From: Hydrogenovibrio crunogenus
GTDB taxonomy: Bacteria > Pseudomonadota > Gammaproteobacteria > Thiomicrospirales > Thiomicrospiraceae
Assembly: GCF_004786015.1 (NCBI RefSeq)
Contig: NZ_CP032096.1
Location: 1,488,001 to 1,552,000, forward strand
Length of the DNA stretch: 64,000 nucleotides
Direction: 5' to 3'
In this document: in pieces, positions 45,625 through 54,739 of the stretch
How the letters are laid out: each line of letters starts with the position of its first letter
Numbering within the stretch: the stretch's first letter is position 1
The notes under the pieces: generated by a model
Seen by the model: only the letters and a program-made list of their open reading frames with translations
What the model was told of the DNA's origin: nothing
Database searches by the model: none
Program-made: the position numbers and the translations under genes

Positions 45625-46131
45625 TTAGGACTCTTGTTCAGTGTGTATCAAAGCTTTCAAAAAAAGCGCGAAACCTTGTAAGGCGATTAGAAAGAAGCCT
45701 AAAGGGAGCAATGCCTTGACTAAGTATCGGTAAGGCAACCCTCCTGGATCAGGTGAAACCTCATTCATTTCATAGGACTGCAATACATAATCAGAAGTTA
45801 GGTAGATCATAAAAATTGAAAATGGCAAAATAATAAGAACTGGAATCAATATATCCATCCAACGTTTCACCTTAGAAGAATATGTGTGATAGAAAAGGTC
45901 TACACGAACGTGCTCACCTTGTTGCAAGGTGTATGCAGACCCAAACATTGCGATAGCTGCAAGTAAATGCCACTCAAGCTCTTGTAAACTCACTGAACTG
46001 ACATGGAAGAAGTACCTGGCAAGTACATTACCAGCAACCAAGAGAACCAATGCGAAAATTAACCAAGCGCTCAAACGGCCGATGCATTCTATGAATGCAT
46101 CCAGCTTTTGAGATAAACCAGCAAACAACAT
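45625..46131 (-). CDS. dctQ: TRAP transporter small permease (DctQ)
   Basis: 168 aa, four membrane helices. LIFALVLLVAGNVLARYFF, SLQELEWHLLAAIAMFGSAY and LQQGEHVRVDLFY are typical DctQ motifs. The EWH-type segment is seen in the alpha-keto acid/mannitol branch. Lies between dctP and dctM. Confidence 0.93.
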   Translation of the reverse strand: MLFAGLSQKLDAFIECIGRLSAWLIFALVLLVAGNVLARYFFHVSSVSLQELEWHLLAAIAMFGSAYTLQQGEHVRVDLFYHTYSSKVKRWMDILIPVLIILPFSIFMIYLTSDYVLQSYEMNEVSPDPGGLPYRYLVKALLPLGFFLIALQGFALFLKALIHTEQES

Positions 46132-46138
46132 ATTTTAC

Positions 46139-47242
46139 TTAAAGCTTCGTCATTACGACGGCTTCACTCCGTGCTTGCCATGCATCATGCTTCGCTTTAA
46201 ATGCGAAATAACTTTCATGAACTTTTTTAACTAAAGGATCTTTTTCTGTATACGTTTCAAACGTTTTAAAAGTAGTCTCTTTTAGTTTGGCAACCACTGA
46301 ATCCGGTAGCGTTCGCACTTCAACCCCTTGGTTTGTAACTAAATCATCTAAAGCTTCAGCATTATTTCCTTCTGACCACGAATGACTCATCAGGTTACAC
46401 TCCGCAGCCACAGCTTTAACAATTGCCTGAAGGTCTTCAGGTAAAGTATCCCAAGCATCTTTATTTATTAAGCACTCTGTTGTATTACTTGGTTCAGACC
46501 ATCCTGTGGTGTAGTAGTACTTAGCAGCTTTTTGTAAACCTAAGCGACGGTCTTGATAAGGGCCAACAAATTCAGCGGCATCAATAACACCACGCTCTAA
46601 AGCCGGGAAGATTTCGCCCCCAGGAAGCAGTTTAACGCTGACACCTAATTGCTCGTATACCTTACCCGCTAATCCAGGGATCCTCATACGGAGTCCCTTT
46701 AGGTCTTTAACAGAATTGATTTCTTTATTGAACCACCCTGTCATTTGGACCCCCGTATTACCGGCGGCTAGCCCCATAACATTGAAAGGCTTATAGACTT
46801 CATCCCAAAGCTCTTGTCCGCCACCTTCTTGTAACCAGGCATTGGTTCCCTGGAAATTCATACCAAAAGGAACGGCTGTAAAATATTGTGCTGCAAATGT
46901 CTTACCTGCCCAGTAATACGAATTCGCCCAGTTCATTTCGATGGTTCCCTTAGAAACCGCATCAAACCCTTCCATCGCAGGAATTAGTTCTCCAGCAGCA
47001 TAATGCTTAATACGCAAGCGCCCACCCGATAGCTCTTCTACACGCTTACAAAAGTAACTTGCACTTCCCGGCCCTTTTGAATAAAAAGGCGCTCCCGCAG
47101 GATAGGCATTCGCCATCTTCCAACGAAATTTTTTGGAAGAACCTGCATTAGCCGCAGAAGGAATGATTGCTGTAGTTGCCGCTCCTGCAGTCGCTAAGCC
47201 CGCAAGTCCAGTTTTTAAAAAATCTCTTCTTTTAATATCCAT
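46139..47242 (-). CDS. dctP: TRAP substrate-binding protein, TakP-like
   Basis: 367 aa. Tat signal peptide with RRDFLKTGLAGLATAG and cleavage after AANA, so it is exported folded. The body closely follows the TakP branch: YAAGELIPAMEGFDAVSKGT, GGGQELWDEVY, GNTGVQMTGWFNKEI, LKGLRMRIPGLAGKVYEQLG and ERGVIDAAEFVGPYQD. TakP of Rhodobacter binds 2-oxo acids with sodium, so the ligand here is probably a carboxylate, possibly with an amide or sulfonate group given the neighbours (inference). Confidence 0.92.
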   Translation of the reverse strand: MDIKRRDFLKTGLAGLATAGAATTAIIPSAANAGSSKKFRWKMANAYPAGAPFYSKGPGSASYFCKRVEELSGGRLRIKHYAAGELIPAMEGFDAVSKGTIEMNWANSYYWAGKTFAAQYFTAVPFGMNFQGTNAWLQEGGGQELWDEVYKPFNVMGLAAGNTGVQMTGWFNKEINSVKDLKGLRMRIPGLAGKVYEQLGVSVKLLPGGEIFPALERGVIDAAEFVGPYQDRRLGLQKAAKYYYTTGWSEPSNTTECLINKDAWDTLPEDLQAIVKAVAAECNLMSHSWSEGNNAEALDDLVTNQGVEVRTLPDSVVAKLKETTFKTFETYTEKDPLVKKVHESYFAFKAKHDAWQARSEAVVMTKL

Positions 47243-47276
47243 CTAATAACTCCTAAATAAATTGATTTAACTTTGA

Positions 47277-48380
47277 TTAAAATTGAATCTGAGTACCTAA
47301 CTTAAACGTGCTGACGGAAGGCGAACCAGCAACATCGGTATTGGTAGCAACGGCGGAAATAAGCGCATTATGACTCGAGATAACATAATTCACGCCGAGT
47401 TCAGTTTTATCCATGGTCCCGGAGCCAGCTGCGTCATAATCAAATTGTTGTACACGCGTATAAGGTTGAAATTGCCCAATTCCAACTTTTGTCGGAAACA
47501 TATAAGAAGCCAATGCCAAGTAAGATTTGCCTGCTTTAAGAGTCGGATCTGTTACACCATCTAAGTCATATGAATAATAAGCGCCTTCGAGTGTGCCTAC
47601 ACCACCATTTGAAAGTTTCTTTTCAAGCAAGAAGTCAGCATTCCAAGCTGTAAAATTTCCTTGATTGTTAACATCCGTACCTGCTCCATCTGCTTGGTAA
47701 GCTCCACCTATACCGAAGGAAAGAATATCTTTCTTCCCATGATAGGTGCTTCGATTAAAATACCCTGATTCAGCATCCCATAAATTCAAAGCAAGGCGAC
47801 CGGAATAAAGCAAATTACCAGAATCATTCGGACCACCTACATCAGAACGTCCTTGAGTAGCGCCAAGGTAATACTTAATTTTTTTACTATTGGTTAGCCC
47901 CCAGAAGATAACACCATCATCTCGTCCTGCATTGATGGATGGATATTTTCGTACCGAAGGAAAATCAAACGCCGCTTGGTAAAATGGTCCATCTAAGTTA
48001 GCTCTATCGGTAGGAATCAAAACTCGACCAGCCCAAATATTCAAAGCATCATTGATATGAAATTTTGCTGCTGCGTCTAACATTTTGATATTATCGTTAG
48101 CATCTTTTTCAGTATTAAAGGTAAACTGAATATCTTTCATTGCTTGAGCGGTTAGATAAAAACGCATATTATTAACAGCCATATCTGTTGGAGATGTCGC
48201 TCCATCATCATCAGTGGTTGTAATACTTGTTCTAAGACCTGCGCCGATCTTTACCCATCGGTCATCATCAACATTAAGCGTCACACCAGCATTTGCAATT
48301 GACGCTGTTGAAAGCAGTGCTCCACCAGTTAGAGCACCGACAAGCAACCCAAGTGCTCGTTTTTGATTTTTAGACTTCAT
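47277..48380 (-). CDS. Outer membrane porin
   Basis: 367 aa. Signal peptide RALGLLVGALTGGALLSTAS ending IANA, then alternating beta-strands and a terminal aromatic residue (STFKLGTQIQF), the outer membrane insertion signature. It resembles phosphate-selective or general trimeric porins of the OprP/O type in outline (NIWAGRVLIPTDRANLDGPF). First gene of the TRAP operon, so it probably lets the TRAP substrate into the periplasm. Confidence 0.85.
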   Translation of the reverse strand: MKSKNQKRALGLLVGALTGGALLSTASIANAGVTLNVDDDRWVKIGAGLRTSITTTDDDGATSPTDMAVNNMRFYLTAQAMKDIQFTFNTEKDANDNIKMLDAAAKFHINDALNIWAGRVLIPTDRANLDGPFYQAAFDFPSVRKYPSINAGRDDGVIFWGLTNSKKIKYYLGATQGRSDVGGPNDSGNLLYSGRLALNLWDAESGYFNRSTYHGKKDILSFGIGGAYQADGAGTDVNNQGNFTAWNADFLLEKKLSNGGVGTLEGAYYSYDLDGVTDPTLKAGKSYLALASYMFPTKVGIGQFQPYTRVQQFDYDAAGSGTMDKTELGVNYVISSHNALISAVATNTDVAGSPSVSTFKLGTQIQF

Positions 48381-48742
48381 TATTCATTTATCTCCTAATT
48401 AAGACATTATCGTTTGTAAACTTCAGGCACTCATTCAGCAGAAGATATGCCAAAAACAAAAACAAAAAGTAAGTAATTGATTTTAAAGAATTTAGTGTAT
48501 TTTTAATCCTGAAATACAAATTAATGTTTTCTTATTTGCACCATAAGATACTGTCTTAATTAAGAAAGATTGTTTACAATAAACATTTTTTAGATATCAA
48601 TTGTATACAGATTATGTCCATTTGTTCCTAGTTGATTTCTTTTATCACTAAAACTAAGGTATCTTGTATACAAACGACATAAATATTCTAATTTCGGGCA
48701 CGCACCAGGTTGGAGCATTTTTAAAAGTAAAGGATGTTAATA
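48381..48742. promoter_or_regulatory. Divergent control region with three phased TTGTWTACA sites
   Basis: Between the porin operon (minus) and the Lrp-type gene (plus). TTGTTTACA at 48570-48578, TTGTATACA at 48601-48609 and TTGTATACA (within the perfect palindrome TTGTATACAA) at 48664-48672. Start-to-start distances are 31 and 63 bp, close to three and six helical turns, so all sites face one side of the helix. This fits wrapping by an Lrp/AsnC octamer. The regulator is presumably the gene at 48743. Confidence 0.6.
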
Positions 48743-49186
48743 ATGAACACCGATACACATATTATTAATTTATTAATTAAAAATGGACGAGCTTCATTTG
48801 CAGATATAGCCCGAGAAATAGGGGTTTCTCGGGCTTATGTTAGGCAGCGGGTAAAGAAATTAGTTGATGAAGGTATGATTGAGCAATTTACAGCGGTAAT
48901 AAACCCTGACAAACTTGGTAAATCTTTGTCAGCTTTTCTTGATGTAAAAGTCGCCCCCCAAGGAATTGAAAAAATTGCCCATGAACTGGCAGAATGCCCT
49001 GAAGTTGTGAGCCTGTATATTATGAGTGATATGAAAAGTCTTCATATCCATACATTAACAAATGACACAGAAGCATTAAATCGCTTTTCACATGAACATT
49101 TGTTTTCACGTGAACATATCATTGATGTGGAGTGCAAAACCTTACTTACTCGAGTTAAAAATCGCCGCGGAGGCCCTAGACTTTAA
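48743..49186 (+). CDS. Lrp/AsnC-family transcriptional regulator
   Basis: 147 aa from ATG 48743, which has AAAGGA about 8 bases upstream; the in-frame ATG nine bases earlier has no room for a site. N-terminal helix-turn-helix: INLLIKNGRASFADIAREIG and VSRAYVRQRVKKLVDEGMIE. C-terminal RAM/effector domain: FTAVINPDKLGKSLSAFLDV and EVVSLYIMSDMKSLHI. Divergent from the porin-TRAP operon and its probable regulator, responding to the imported compound. Confidence 0.9.
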   Translation: MNTDTHIINLLIKNGRASFADIAREIGVSRAYVRQRVKKLVDEGMIEQFTAVINPDKLGKSLSAFLDVKVAPQGIEKIAHELAECPEVVSLYIMSDMKSLHIHTLTNDTEALNRFSHEHLFSREHIIDVECKTLLTRVKNRRGGPRL

Positions 49187-49408
49187 TATAAGATTTTTAA
49201 TCTTAGGATTTTATTCTTTGACATGCCGCCCTGCTTACAAAAAATTAGCAAAAGAGTCTTTCACTCTAAAAATACACTAGATAACTGGATTGCTAAACTT
49301 AATGAATTCCTTGAATTCAATAATGCCTTAGAGGTGACTCTGAAACCCTCTTCCTTAATACCCAGCTATTCCAGATTGATATGTGAATGAAATCGACACA
49401 TTACTTAG
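49187..49408. other. Gene-free stretch before the integron remnant
   Basis: AT-rich sequence downstream of the Lrp gene. I see no open frame with a binding site and no recognisable RNA. Confidence 0.5.
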
Positions 49409-49441
49409 ATATGTCGATAAAAAATAAAAAAATCGACATAT
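49409..49441. repeat. Inverted repeat abutting the integrase stub
   Basis: ATATGTCGAT (49409-49418) and ATCGACATAT (49432-49441) are perfect 10-bp inverted copies around an A-rich loop. A related ATCGACACA lies just upstream (near 49391). The repeat ends 3 bp from the stop that cuts the integron integrase fragment, so it may mark the deletion or insertion junction. Confidence 0.65.
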
Positions 49442-49443
49442 AA

Positions 49444-49662
49444 TCAATGTGTTAAAAACTGCTCCACTCTTTGGGACGACTCAATCAACATCGCATCACG
49501 ACTCACAAAGCCATGAAATTTCACAAATCGCTTTACCCAGTCACAATAACTGTTCTCAGTAGAAAAGGCATACCCTTCTCTGCGTAACTTACTACGCATT
49601 TCTTCTAGTAAAGATGGTTTTTTTAAGGTAGTATTTATACCATTACTCTCAGGTGTTGACAG
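49444..49662 (-). pseudogene. Integron integrase IntI, N-terminal fragment only
   Basis: On the minus strand the frame reads [20 protein letters not shown], then [20 protein letters not shown], and ends VEQFLTH followed by TGA. This is the start of the core-binding domain of IntI proteins (pattern ... GYAxxTExxYxxWxxRFxxFH ... VExFLTHLA). About 60 of the usual ~320 residues remain, and the whole catalytic domain is missing. No ATG/GTG/TTG starts the frame; a stop lies at 49666-49668 and the first candidate is CTG at 49660-49662. It is oriented away from the cassette, exactly as in an integron. Confidence 0.8.
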
Positions 49663-49813
49663 GTTTTACTTATTAATACTGAATTTTATGTCAAAAAAAC
49701 AACTTAGTCGAATATGTAAGCAAATAAACTTAAATTTAATATCAATACAAAATAACAAGGCATTAGTGCCTTATACTAAATGTTATGTTTCAAACCAACG
49801 AAAGGAGAAATCA

Positions 49814-50392
49814 ATGAAGCTTTGGAATAAGGAAGTTGGCTTGGCCATCGGCTTGCTTTTTTTTGCGGGAATTGCTAGCGCTGGAGAGTATCTTGGCCTA
49901 GGGCTAGGCGAGCAAACTATTGATCAGGTCAAGTCTTCTTTGAAAAGTGCGGAAGGTGGATTCGACGATAATTACGGATACAAAGGGTATGGGAGTGATT
50001 TACCTATAATCAAGGTTTCATACTATGAAAAATTCAATAAGTTTGGTTCCGTCAGAGAAGCATGGCTGAGTTTTTCTCCAGACAAGAAGCTTTACGATAT
50101 TTCAGTTACTTGGCAAGATGCCGGAGAAACATTCAAGACTCTAAAGGATGCGCTTGATACGAAGTATGGTGCAGCATCCCCCCAAGGCAGGGGGTTCCAA
50201 CAAGACTACAAGTACCGGGACGGCAACGTTGAGATTATTCTCAATCGAAATACATTTGGGTTTGGTAATCGACAGTCAACGTCTCTGAATTACACATTCA
50301 CGCCAGCGTTAGCAGAAGTGCGGAAAATGAAAAACCTCATTGAAGAAGACATAAAGAAAAAGAACGCAAAAAAGGCTGCATCTGACCTGTAA
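49814..50392 (+). CDS. Integron cassette gene: secreted protein of unknown function
   Basis: 192 aa from ATG 49814 with AAAGGAG just upstream; the longer frame from 49688 has no binding site and would hide the signal peptide. Signal peptide [15 protein letters not shown], probably cut after ASA. The mature part has [20 protein letters not shown] and [20 protein letters not shown], a repeating beta-alpha look recalling small periplasmic BamE/PepSY-like folds, but I recognise no family. The C terminus is Lys-rich ([17 protein letters not shown]). The stop codon touches the attC site, as cassettes do. Confidence 0.8.
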
Positions 50393-50479
50393 ACATAACA
50401 ATCGCGTAAACTCGGACTGCCCAAAGCTGCGCCGCTTCGCTTTGCAGCTTTGGGCACCCGGTTACGCGAGGCGTTAGGG
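50393..50479. other. attC recombination site (59-base element)
   Basis: 87-bp near-palindrome. R'' ends in ACATAAC (50393-50399); L'' TCGCGTAA (50402-50409); inner arms GCCCAAAGCTGC (50419-50430) and GCAGCTTTGGGC (50444-50455); L' TTACGCGA (50462-50469); R' GTTAGGG (50473-50479). The R'/L' spacing and the AAC...GTT core fit integron attC sites, although the last base of R' departs from the GTTRRRY consensus. Folded single-stranded, it gives the bulged hairpin recognised by IntI. Confidence 0.85.
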
Positions 50480-50518
50480 CTTCCGTTTTCGGCAAGAGCT
50501 GCTCTTTGAAGAGAAAAA

Positions 50519-50893
<375 letters not shown>

Positions 50894-50908
50894 TTATCTT
50901 GAAAAAAT

Positions 50909-53794
50909 TCACTCAGGCGCACCATCAATAAAGGTTTTGATGTAATCCAACATTTGATCCAATACGCGTTGTGAAACGCTCTTTCGTTTCAAGATCTTCG
51001 GCTTTTTATTCATGGTTTCCACCACATCATCACGATACGGTAGTTTCTCAGTAAATAGATAGCTGGAAATCAGCTTCTGGACTTTTTCCTGATCAAGGTT
51101 TTCTTCTTCACAGATACGCTTGATTGCGGTCTGATCTTGCTCTTTCCAGAATTGTTTGAAGTGCTCTTCTACCTGTCCACCGTTTTGAATCTCTGGCAGA
51201 TTTTCATGGATGAACTTTTCAATCAGTTCTTTTTTAGAACGCATGCCCACATCTCCCGAAAGCATATCGATAATGTTTTTCTTACGGGCTTCGTGTTCTT
51301 TTTCAGGGGCATCTTTCAGCTGTCCCAGTAGTTTCAAGATGTAGGTCACATTGATTTCATCTCGATGAATCAATTCTAGTTCAAAGTCCACATCATTCAG
51401 GATGGAAACCTTTTCTTTTTGACGGTCATTTTTAATGCTGTCATGAAGGTCAAGATACTTGCTGCCATAGTCGGCATATTCCTGTTCATCAATGGCTAAA
51501 TCTTCAAATTCAAAATCGGTAAAGGTGGCCAAAACGTTATAGACACGCATAAGCTCTCGATAAGCCTTGATGAAATTAAACTTGTCTTCTTCTGACGCCA
51601 AATCATTCACACTCGCCACATCAGGCGCAATACTTCTTAGCGCTTCCAAAGCCTTATTAAATTGCTCAACGTAGTTTTCATAAGGCTCCATGATAATGGT
51701 GTCTTTGGCGTTCTTGTCCGAGAACAGACCAATCGCATCATCGGTGGCTTGCTTAAGGTTTCGGAAACAGACAATGTTCCCTTGGGATTTTTTATCGCCC
51801 ATAATGCGATTCGTGCGGGAAAATGCTTGAATCAATCCATGGTATTTCAGGTTTTTATCGACATACAAAGTATTCAAAGGTTTGGAATCAAACCCGGTCA
51901 GGAACATATTCACCACCAGCAAAATATCCACTTGCTTATCTCGAACACGCTTAGCCAGTTCGTTGTAGTAGTTATAGAACGACCTGGAATCTTTGGTGGT
52001 GTATTTGGTGCCAAACATGTCATTATAGTCACCAATGTAAGATTCGAGCTTATCACGACTATGCAGGTTGACCGTCTTGCCACTCATGTCAGTGGTTTCT
52101 TCTGGAATACTGTCGTCCGCGTCTTTATCATCTTCATTGGCGGCATAACTGAATATCGTCGCCACTTTCAGATTGTGCTCGCCCGCCTCTTTTTTGACTT
52201 TAAACAAATCATAGTAACGTGTCAGCGTCTCCACCGAACTGACACACATCATTCCGGTAAACTCTTTGGCATGGGTTTTACGCTCGTGGTTGGCAATAAT
52301 GTAATCCACAATCGCTTCAATGCGCTGTGGCGACTCCATAACCTCTTTGGTATCGATGTCTTGTACTTCAAGGTCTTGAACAATATCGTGCTGCTTAAAG
52401 GTGCTGATGTATTCCACCGAGAACTTCAGCACGTTCTCATCCCGTATCGCATCGGTAATCACATACTTGTGCAAACATTCACCAAACAAATCTCTGGTGG
52501 TCCGTTTGCCCAGTTTATTGCTGGCCACGTTTTCCGCGAAGATGGGCGTACCGGTAAAGCCGAACATTTGATAATGGTTGAAGTACTCGGTGATGCGTTG
52601 ATGCGTTTCCCCAAACTGACTGCGATGGCACTCGTCAAAAATAAAGATCACATGCTTATCTTTCAGCGGCTCCATGGCCGACTTGTAACGCTCTTTCATA
52701 ATCGCCGTATTCAGCTTTTGAATCGTCGTCACAATCAGCTTGGTATCATCTCCAAACTGTTTTACCAGTTTTTGGGTGTTGTCGGTGCTGTCCACACTGC
52801 CTTCGCTGAACGAGTTAAATTCTTTGGCAGTTTGATAATCCAGGTCTTTACGATCCACACAGAACACAACTTTATCGACATTCGGCAGGTTGGTGAGGAT
52901 TTGACTGGATTTAAATGAGGTCAGCGTTTTACCCGACCCCGTAGTGTGCCAGATATAGCCATTATGAACCGAGTTTTTCACCTTATCAATAATCGCTTCC
53001 ACCGCGTAAAATTGATAAGGGCGTAACACCATCAGGATTTTATCGGTTTGGTTTAAGACAATGTATTTGGTAATCATCTTCGACAGATGACACTTTTCTA
53101 AAAAGCTCTTGGCAAAGCTTTCTAGCTGGGTAATCGCCTTATTGTCTTTATCCGACCAGAAGAACGTCTGTTTAAAGGACTGTTTGCGATTGTTGGCGTA
53201 ATACTTGGTATTCACCCCATTACTAATCACAAACAATTGGATGTATTGAAACAACCCTGCACCCGCACCGAATGAGTGACGCTGATAACGATTGGTCTGG
53301 TTAAAAGCTTCTTTAAGCTCTAACCCTCGGCGTTTTAATTCAATCTGAACCAACGGCAAACCGTTAATCAAAATCGTCACGTCATAACGGTTTTTATACT
53401 CGCCTTCCATTGTGATTTGATTGGTCACCTGGTACTGGTTTTGACACCACTCAATCTGGTCGATGAAATCGATATACAGCGTCGAGTCATCATCACGCTT
53501 TAAGTTGAACTTGTCTCGAAGGGTTTCCGCACGTTCAAAGACATTGCCTTTGTTTAAATGGTTGAGGATTTTGCTGAATTCGTTATCTGAAAAAACCGTT
53601 TTATTATGTTTTTCTAGTTGGCGTTTGAGGTTGGCTAACAGGTCGGTCTCGTTTTCAATCACAACGCGCTCATAGCCTTGGCTGGCTAACTGTGCGATTA
53701 GATTGTTTTCCAACTGCGCTTCAGATTGAAGCTGGCCGGAAAAATAAACCCCTTGTGCGTCAGCTACTTTATTTGTCATATCAACTAACTCCAA
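50909..53794 (-). CDS. hsdR: Type I restriction enzyme, R (translocase/nuclease) subunit HsdR
   Basis: 961 aa. The N-terminal nuclease domain has YDVTILINGLPLVQIELKRR (D...ExK) and EAFNQTNRYQRHSF. The SF2 helicase motor follows: YIWHTTGSGKTLTSF (Walker A), FIFDECHRSQFGE (DECH box), FGFTGTPIF, LLVVNMFLTGFDSK and GLIQAFSRTNR. It cleaves unmodified DNA after translocation, with HsdM and HsdS. Its start overlaps the NYN gene stop by 10 bp. An open frame of 418 codons on the opposite strand is a shadow. Confidence 0.96.
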   Translation of the reverse strand: MELVDMTNKVADAQGVYFSGQLQSEAQLENNLIAQLASQGYERVVIENETDLLANLKRQLEKHNKTVFSDNEFSKILNHLNKGNVFERAETLRDKFNLKRDDDSTLYIDFIDQIEWCQNQYQVTNQITMEGEYKNRYDVTILINGLPLVQIELKRRGLELKEAFNQTNRYQRHSFGAGAGLFQYIQLFVISNGVNTKYYANNRKQSFKQTFFWSDKDNKAITQLESFAKSFLEKCHLSKMITKYIVLNQTDKILMVLRPYQFYAVEAIIDKVKNSVHNGYIWHTTGSGKTLTSFKSSQILTNLPNVDKVVFCVDRKDLDYQTAKEFNSFSEGSVDSTDNTQKLVKQFGDDTKLIVTTIQKLNTAIMKERYKSAMEPLKDKHVIFIFDECHRSQFGETHQRITEYFNHYQMFGFTGTPIFAENVASNKLGKRTTRDLFGECLHKYVITDAIRDENVLKFSVEYISTFKQHDIVQDLEVQDIDTKEVMESPQRIEAIVDYIIANHERKTHAKEFTGMMCVSSVETLTRYYDLFKVKKEAGEHNLKVATIFSYAANEDDKDADDSIPEETTDMSGKTVNLHSRDKLESYIGDYNDMFGTKYTTKDSRSFYNYYNELAKRVRDKQVDILLVVNMFLTGFDSKPLNTLYVDKNLKYHGLIQAFSRTNRIMGDKKSQGNIVCFRNLKQATDDAIGLFSDKNAKDTIIMEPYENYVEQFNKALEALRSIAPDVASVNDLASEEDKFNFIKAYRELMRVYNVLATFTDFEFEDLAIDEQEYADYGSKYLDLHDSIKNDRQKEKVSILNDVDFELELIHRDEINVTYILKLLGQLKDAPEKEHEARKKNIIDMLSGDVGMRSKKELIEKFIHENLPEIQNGGQVEEHFKQFWKEQDQTAIKRICEEENLDQEKVQKLISSYLFTEKLPYRDDVVETMNKKPKILKRKSVSQRVLDQMLDYIKTFIDGAPE

Positions 53795-54447
53795 ACATCA
53801 GGCTTTGTTATCGAAGTATTTGGGATTTTTAGCGGCAATTGTGAAGCCGTCAAATGAGATTCTTTTATAAACTTATGCCAATCAGAAAGTTCCAGCAAAT
53901 CTTTGGAAACATGCCGCCTATTCCCACTTTTTACTGGAGAAACCAACCCAATACGTATTTCAGGCTTAATGGATTTTATACGTTTCAAGGCTGGCTCTAA
54001 ATCGGAGTCATTAGTACATAAAACAATTTGTTCACATTGACCAGATAACGCATCGCACGCTATATCAACGGCTAAATTAACATCGCTTTTCTTTTCCTCA
54101 AAATGATGCACTTTCACCTTATCAAAAGGTTCATCTACCCTTCTTTTCACAGGCGTTGTCGCAATCATTTTGCCTTCAATGATAGATACTTGATGGGGAT
54201 ACCGTTTTCGCAGTGCTTGCAGATATTGTCTTTGTCGTTGAACGGAGTTTGGATCATCACACATTCTTCCCAAGACAGGTGCCGTGTAATATTTAAGATG
54301 AATAAGTTCAGATTCTTGAGGATTAAGTATTTCAACCTGAAATAGAGAATGAATATCTAACCACTTAAATTCGGTTTTTCTCAATAACCCGTAATATAAG
54401 TTATACCCATCAATATAGACAATCGTTTTTAAGATTTTAATAGACAT
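53785..54447 (-). CDS. NYN-domain (LabA/DUF88-type) putative RNase
   Basis: 220 aa PIN-like fold: TIVYIDGYNLYYGLLRK (first Asp and Asn), KKSDVNLAVDIACDAL and VLCTNDSDLEPALKRI provide the acidic metal-binding residues. Such proteins are predicted metal-dependent RNases, some in defence loci. Being inside the hsd operon and overlapping hsdR suggests it works with, or guards, the restriction system (inference). Confidence 0.88.
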   Translation of the reverse strand: MSIKILKTIVYIDGYNLYYGLLRKTEFKWLDIHSLFQVEILNPQESELIHLKYYTAPVLGRMCDDPNSVQRQRQYLQALRKRYPHQVSIIEGKMIATTPVKRRVDEPFDKVKVHHFEEKKSDVNLAVDIACDALSGQCEQIVLCTNDSDLEPALKRIKSIKPEIRIGLVSPVKSGNRRHVSKDLLELSDWHKFIKESHLTASQLPLKIPNTSITKPDVWS

Positions 54448-54464
54448 TTCAATACTCTATAAAT

Positions 54465-54491
54465 GACAAAGCCACCCGAAGGTGGCTTGTC
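54465..54491. terminator. Hairpin upstream of the NYN gene
   Basis: GACAAAGCCACC pairs with GGTGGCTTGTC around CGAA, with one bulged A. Located between the Abi-like gene and the NYN-hsdR pair, it could reduce read-through to hsdR. Confidence 0.65.
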
Positions 54492-54626
54492 TCCTTAAGA
54501 GCGAACAAGCTAAACTTGACGGTCATAAGGGCTGTTAAAACTAATTATACCCGAAATAACAATTTTGTAAACACCGCAGACTAATCAAATTCATTCATTA
54601 ATCGAATTAAAGGATGGTCTGTTTTT

Positions 54627-54720
54627 CACACAAACATCTTTTGTTATAAGTCTTGTTTAAAGACTCTGTTTGTTCTAAATTGACCAGGCTTGGTAGTTTT
54701 TGCTTAAGCAATTTAATCTG
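54627..54720 (-). pseudogene. Decayed second copy of the hsdS 3' end
   Basis: 54627-54693 matches the last ~70 bp of hsdS (55549-55617) with scattered substitutions and small gaps, starting with the identical CACACAAACATCTT that covers its stop codon. On the minus strand it still reads LVNLEQTESLNK, comparable with the hsdS end NQAWSILEQTKAFKKG. Even the palindrome is preserved with one change (CCAGGCTTGG). It is no longer part of any open frame. Confidence 0.8.
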
Positions 54721-54739
54721 ACTCTTTATGGTTTTGAAA

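Noticed and set aside
49755-49794. attC-like site upstream of the cassette gene
   Set aside because: AAGGCATTAGTGCCTT is a simple hairpin near a GTTATG. The spacing and arm order do not match attC; at best it is part of the old attI region.
51662-52918. Open frame of 418 codons on the plus strand
   Set aside because: It lies fully antisense to hsdR and its translation shows no domain; the hsdR frame has all restriction-enzyme motifs.
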